Shown here: one piece after another, positions 60,601 through 64,000 of the stretch
Position numbering within the stretch: position 1 is the stretch's first letter
How the letters are laid out: every line of letters begins with the position of its first letter
Assembly (NCBI GenBank): GCA_028023455.1
Contig: JAQFVV010012397.1
Coordinates: 4,172,888-4,236,887, forward strand
Origin: Epiperipatus broadwayi
Taxonomy: Eukaryota > Onychophora > Udeonychophora > Euonychophora > Peripatidae
Direction of reading: 5' to 3'
DNA length: 64,000 nt
Position numbers and translations under genes: made by a program
The notes under the pieces: model-generated
Told to the model about the DNA's origin: nothing
The model's database searches: none
The model's input: only the letters and a program-made list of their open reading frames with translations

Positions 60601-60899
60601 CATCCATTACACATGTATACGAATTAAAATAAAATCAAATATTTATTTATTAAAATTAGTTACATTAAAATATCTATATATGTCAGTTATTATTTTATTA
60701 CTTAAGCAAAAAAAATAGATGTATTAATAAATACATATATATGCATAAGGATGGAGTTTAAATATGGTTTGGTGGTGGGAGATTCTGAGTGGGCTGTGAA
60801 GCTCGATCTGAATATCAGGTCGACTGCTTCACATGCATCTATTTTTCTATAATTCTTTGCCATTATGACACTCAAAAATTATCCTAACACAATCACCTC
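57621..60899. other. Mostly AT-rich DNA with two unexplained denser blocks
   Basis: 58600-58990 and 59970-60260 are less AT-biased than the rest. In the second, an 87-codon plus frame contains GDGILGNECGKEHVDWRERGK, faintly like a LINE endonuclease (GPxGxxNERG). Neither is strong enough to call. Confidence 0.35.
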
Positions 60900-60949
60900 A
60901 TCTTTTGTACAAGTATTCTGACATAAAGTCTTTATTCAAATCTTCTGCA

Positions 60950-61910
60950 TGCAATAGTACCTTTCTGACCCATCTTGGTGTCTGTATTTTACTTGTATCC
61001 TAATTAAATACTATTTTGGCTATTCTTTTACTATGCATAAATTGCAATCTATTGAACATTTTAATTTTGCTTTTTGCATTTCTCATATAAAAACTTGAAC
61101 ATCCCATTTCTCTTTGAATTGCTTTCTTTGTCATCCACACATCTGCATCTAATGCATGTCTTCCTACTTCTCTTTGTACTTTTTCTAAGTAATCTAACAA
61201 CCCATTATCATCACCATAAGTTAACCATGCTATTGCCATCCCCTTCTATATGATTCTTGCTACATCACATTTATTATATGAAAACTTTGTTAATTTCTTT
61301 ATCAGTTTCTTTTTTTTTCTTTGCTTCATTTATCTTTTTTTTCTCCATTCATCCAAACAATTTCTCTGATTATTTAACATGATTCCCAAATAGTTATACC
61401 TATTCACCACATTTAACTTTATATCCTCCAATAAAAATCCCCCCCCTTCCTCCAGCATTTATCATCATTACTTTTGATTTTTCTTCACTAAATTTAATCC
61501 CCATCTTTTTATTCACCCTTGTGCACATCTTTAGCAATAACTTTCATATCTTCCCTACTTTCTGTGCACAAGAAGATATCATCAGCAAATAAAAGACCTG
61601 ATAATATATACCCTCCCTTGTCATCTATTAAGGGTATCTCTATGACTCTTTCTAGTCTTTCTATTGCTCTCTCCATTTCTCTCAAATTTAATAAAAACAA
61701 AATAGGTGTCATAGACCATACCTGCCTTAACCCCACCCCATCTTTAATTCTAATTTTATATTTCCTAATTGATATATATAATAATTATTTTCATACAATC
61801 TCTTAATAAGATCCACTAAAGCTCTATTTATTCCCAAATTTACTAAACTTACCCACAATCTATTTCTATTTACTCTATCATATGCTTTCTTTATATTGAT
61901 AAAGACCATA
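60950..61910 (-). pseudogene. LINE reverse-transcriptase fragment
   Basis: Minus-strand order: 61909-61727 reads VFINIKKAYDRVNRNRLWVSL (RT motif A region) and LIKRLYENN. A frame change follows near 61727. 61736-61509 reads GLRQVWSMTPILFLL (motif B) and LSGLLFADDIFLCTESREDM (motif C with the catalytic FADD intact). About 61500-61380 gives GIKFSEEKSKVMMINAG and NRYNYLGIMLNN. A C9/G9 run at 61440 may carry another frameshift. 61239-61000 holds LEKVQREVGRHALDADVWMTKKAI and KMFNRLQFMHSKRIAKIVF. The endonuclease was not found. Clade unassigned; it differs from the 33 kb and 46 kb elements. Confidence 0.75.
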
Positions 61911-64000
61911 TATAACTGTCTACATGTATTCCTACTTGTATCTACAAGTTAGCTAAAAGTATGGCATGAAAGTGCTAACAGCTCACTTGATATTGTATAG
62001 ATAAATAGAACAACTTGATGCGAATGATTTTCCTTTAATGTAACATGATTTTAGGTAGATTTTTATAAAAATAATGTTATTTACAAATATAAACTTAAAA
62101 TTTTTATTAATCAAAAATTTCAGTTAAATATCTTTTATGTTTTTTCATGTTTGCAGAAATATTATCTATTGCTATATATTATGAGTTTTTTAAAAAAATG
62201 GTTTTATGACTTCAATAGACATTAGTAATGATCACCATCACTTATCTATGCTTTTTAACAATTTGCAATGAAAATTATTAAGGCATCATTTTGTATACAT
62301 ATTTATTTGCCATATATTTATTTACATACCAACTAATCAGTCACGGTCTGATTTGAATATTATTCCAGATAATATTTATAACAATAGTAGATTCAAAAGA
62401 CTTGAAAATATTGTTGATCCACCATATTATATAATGTTTTATTAAAAAAATATTTTTTCACTTTTTTAACAAACTAAAATTGAGAAACAGTAAAATGAGT
62501 AATGAGATAGATATTGAATACCATAATTACTGGTTATAAAAACTTAATACTTAAAAGATCTTCAAAAAGAGGTGTCAATTAAACAACATTCCTTATATCA
62601 CCAATCATGATATTTTAATTTAAAAATTCTGACAATAACAAAGCAAAGAGTTAAAAATGTAAAATCTATATGAGCAAATAATCAACAATTGCTAACTATT
62701 AGTTATAAACAGTGGTAATCCCATATGAAGATCATTAATATTTTCTTCAAGCATTTTGAGAGAAATCTTGGAAATAGGTATAGGAAGTAATACTCTAATT
62801 ACTGGATTCACTTTTGCATCAGTAATACAAAATAAATATAACTACTCTAAAATTCCACGAGTAAGGAAATTTTTTAATCAAAGCTGTGTGTTGCTTTCAA
62901 TATCTTTTTAATTGTTGTTTTTAATAAATCAATTGTCTCAGAATTTTCTTTAGAACTATAATAATAAAGCATTATTTTAATTTGTAATTTGTAATAACAA
63001 TTCATAATCTAATAATAAAAAATTAAAATAACATAATGTCATTAGAGTCATGAAAAATACTCTTAATTAGTTAAAACACTGGGGCAAAATAATTTAAAGG
63101 CATACAAAATAATTGTGCAAAAGATTTTTAAAAATAATATTTCATCATATTTAGTGCAAAAAAAAAAAGGGATCATACATGATAAGCAACTATAACAAAG
63201 ATGTTTTAAAAAACGTTACGACTTTCACAGAACATAATGTCCATAACAATTTGTAATACTGAAATCTATAACATTAATGTATTTTCAAACTAGGATATTT
63301 TTATTGATTAATTATTTTTATTAATTATTATAAATATTAGTGAATATAAAAAAGAACAATTTGCTAAAATCATTACAAAATTTAATAAATAATGACAAAG
63401 AATCTTTGATTAAACTTAATATTTTCTTTTAAAGTTAGTATGATAAAAAATTTCTTGGACAAATGATTATAGACCGGACTAAAAAATTAATATGATTATT
63501 ATTAATTATAATTTATACCATTCAATAAAGAAGAGGTGATGCAGAAACCATAACTAGTGAACAAAACCTATTGTTCTTAAACTGTCCCAGTATCGTCTTT
63601 ATTCGTCATCTGATGATCCTATCTCGGCAGCTTTTATCATCCTATCAAAATTATAATGAAGATTTATTATTTCATCAAAATTTAATTTAATTTAAGTAAT
63701 GTTTTTTATTTTAAAAAGCAAATATTAATTGCTTAGGAGGTCATGTAATTTTCACATATTAGGAAAAAAAAAAGATTTCAAAACAAGAATCTTTATGTTT
63801 TTAGTCATGACATAACCACTTTTCTAAAATCACTCAAAAATATTGAATATGCACATGTGAAGTGACTCATAAACATCGAAAAGCAAACAAAATTAATATA
63901 TACAAAATATTCTAAAACAAAATTATAAAAAAGCACATTAAATAAATATTTATTTATTATTAAGCCTAATTAACTTAAGCACCATGCATATTTTTTTAAT
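61911..64000. other. AT-rich DNA, nothing recognised
   Basis: No gene, RNA or repeat partner is supported to the window end. Confidence 0.45.

Noticed and set aside
61519-61806. 95-codon plus-strand ORF
   Set aside because: Antisense to the RT fragment with FADD.

Overview
This window looks like an AT-rich, gene-poor animal (probably invertebrate) nuclear genome, made almost entirely of transposable elements and their relics. The reasons are: very low G+C by eye, long (TA)n and homopolymer runs, LINE, LTR and tRNA-derived elements of metazoan type, and no bacterial operon, rRNA or CRISPR signal. I found no convincing host protein gene. The species cannot be named from the sequence alone.

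Layout. 1-6687 is a very young LTR retroelement. Its two LTRs differ by one substitution and three homopolymer or A-run length changes. It has a long coiled-coil gag-like ORF and only the C-terminal end of an integrase; protease, reverse transcriptase (RT) and RNase H are absent. A much older relative with the same pol-less architecture lies on the minus strand at about 18150-20340. From 9370 to 10376 are copies of a short tRNA-like element that also carries a hammerhead-ribozyme fold; further copies are at about 30.95, 41.93-42.33, 44.3-44.5, 51.65 and 53.9 kb. 10465-11848 is an almost perfect foldback element with 651-bp arms inserted in a (TA)n tract. Other inverted-repeat elements lie at 12.25-12.69, 17.63-17.95, 21.40-22.18, 31.94-32.15, 49.95-50.44 and 56.39-56.83 kb. 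The 21 kb and 50 kb copies share terminal repeats and carry tRNA-like modules facing both ways.

LINE relics: a decayed plus-strand element at 25.9-27.9 kb; a much better preserved minus-strand relative at 32.5-37.9 kb (ORF1 with zinc knuckles, ORF2 with endonuclease, RT with YVDD, and a C-terminal zinc motif); an RTE-type minus-strand element at 45.15-47.85 kb; a LINE C-terminus at 57.1-57.6 kb; and an RT fragment with FADD at 60.9-61.9 kb. A tRNA-Leu-like retroposon flanked by a perfect 18-bp target duplication sits at 44326-44462.

Taken together the window is a set of autonomous LINE relics and non-autonomous passengers. The most unusual parts are the hammerhead/tRNA-like family, the pol-less but recently mobile LTR element, and the palindromic elements with opposed tRNA-like promoters.
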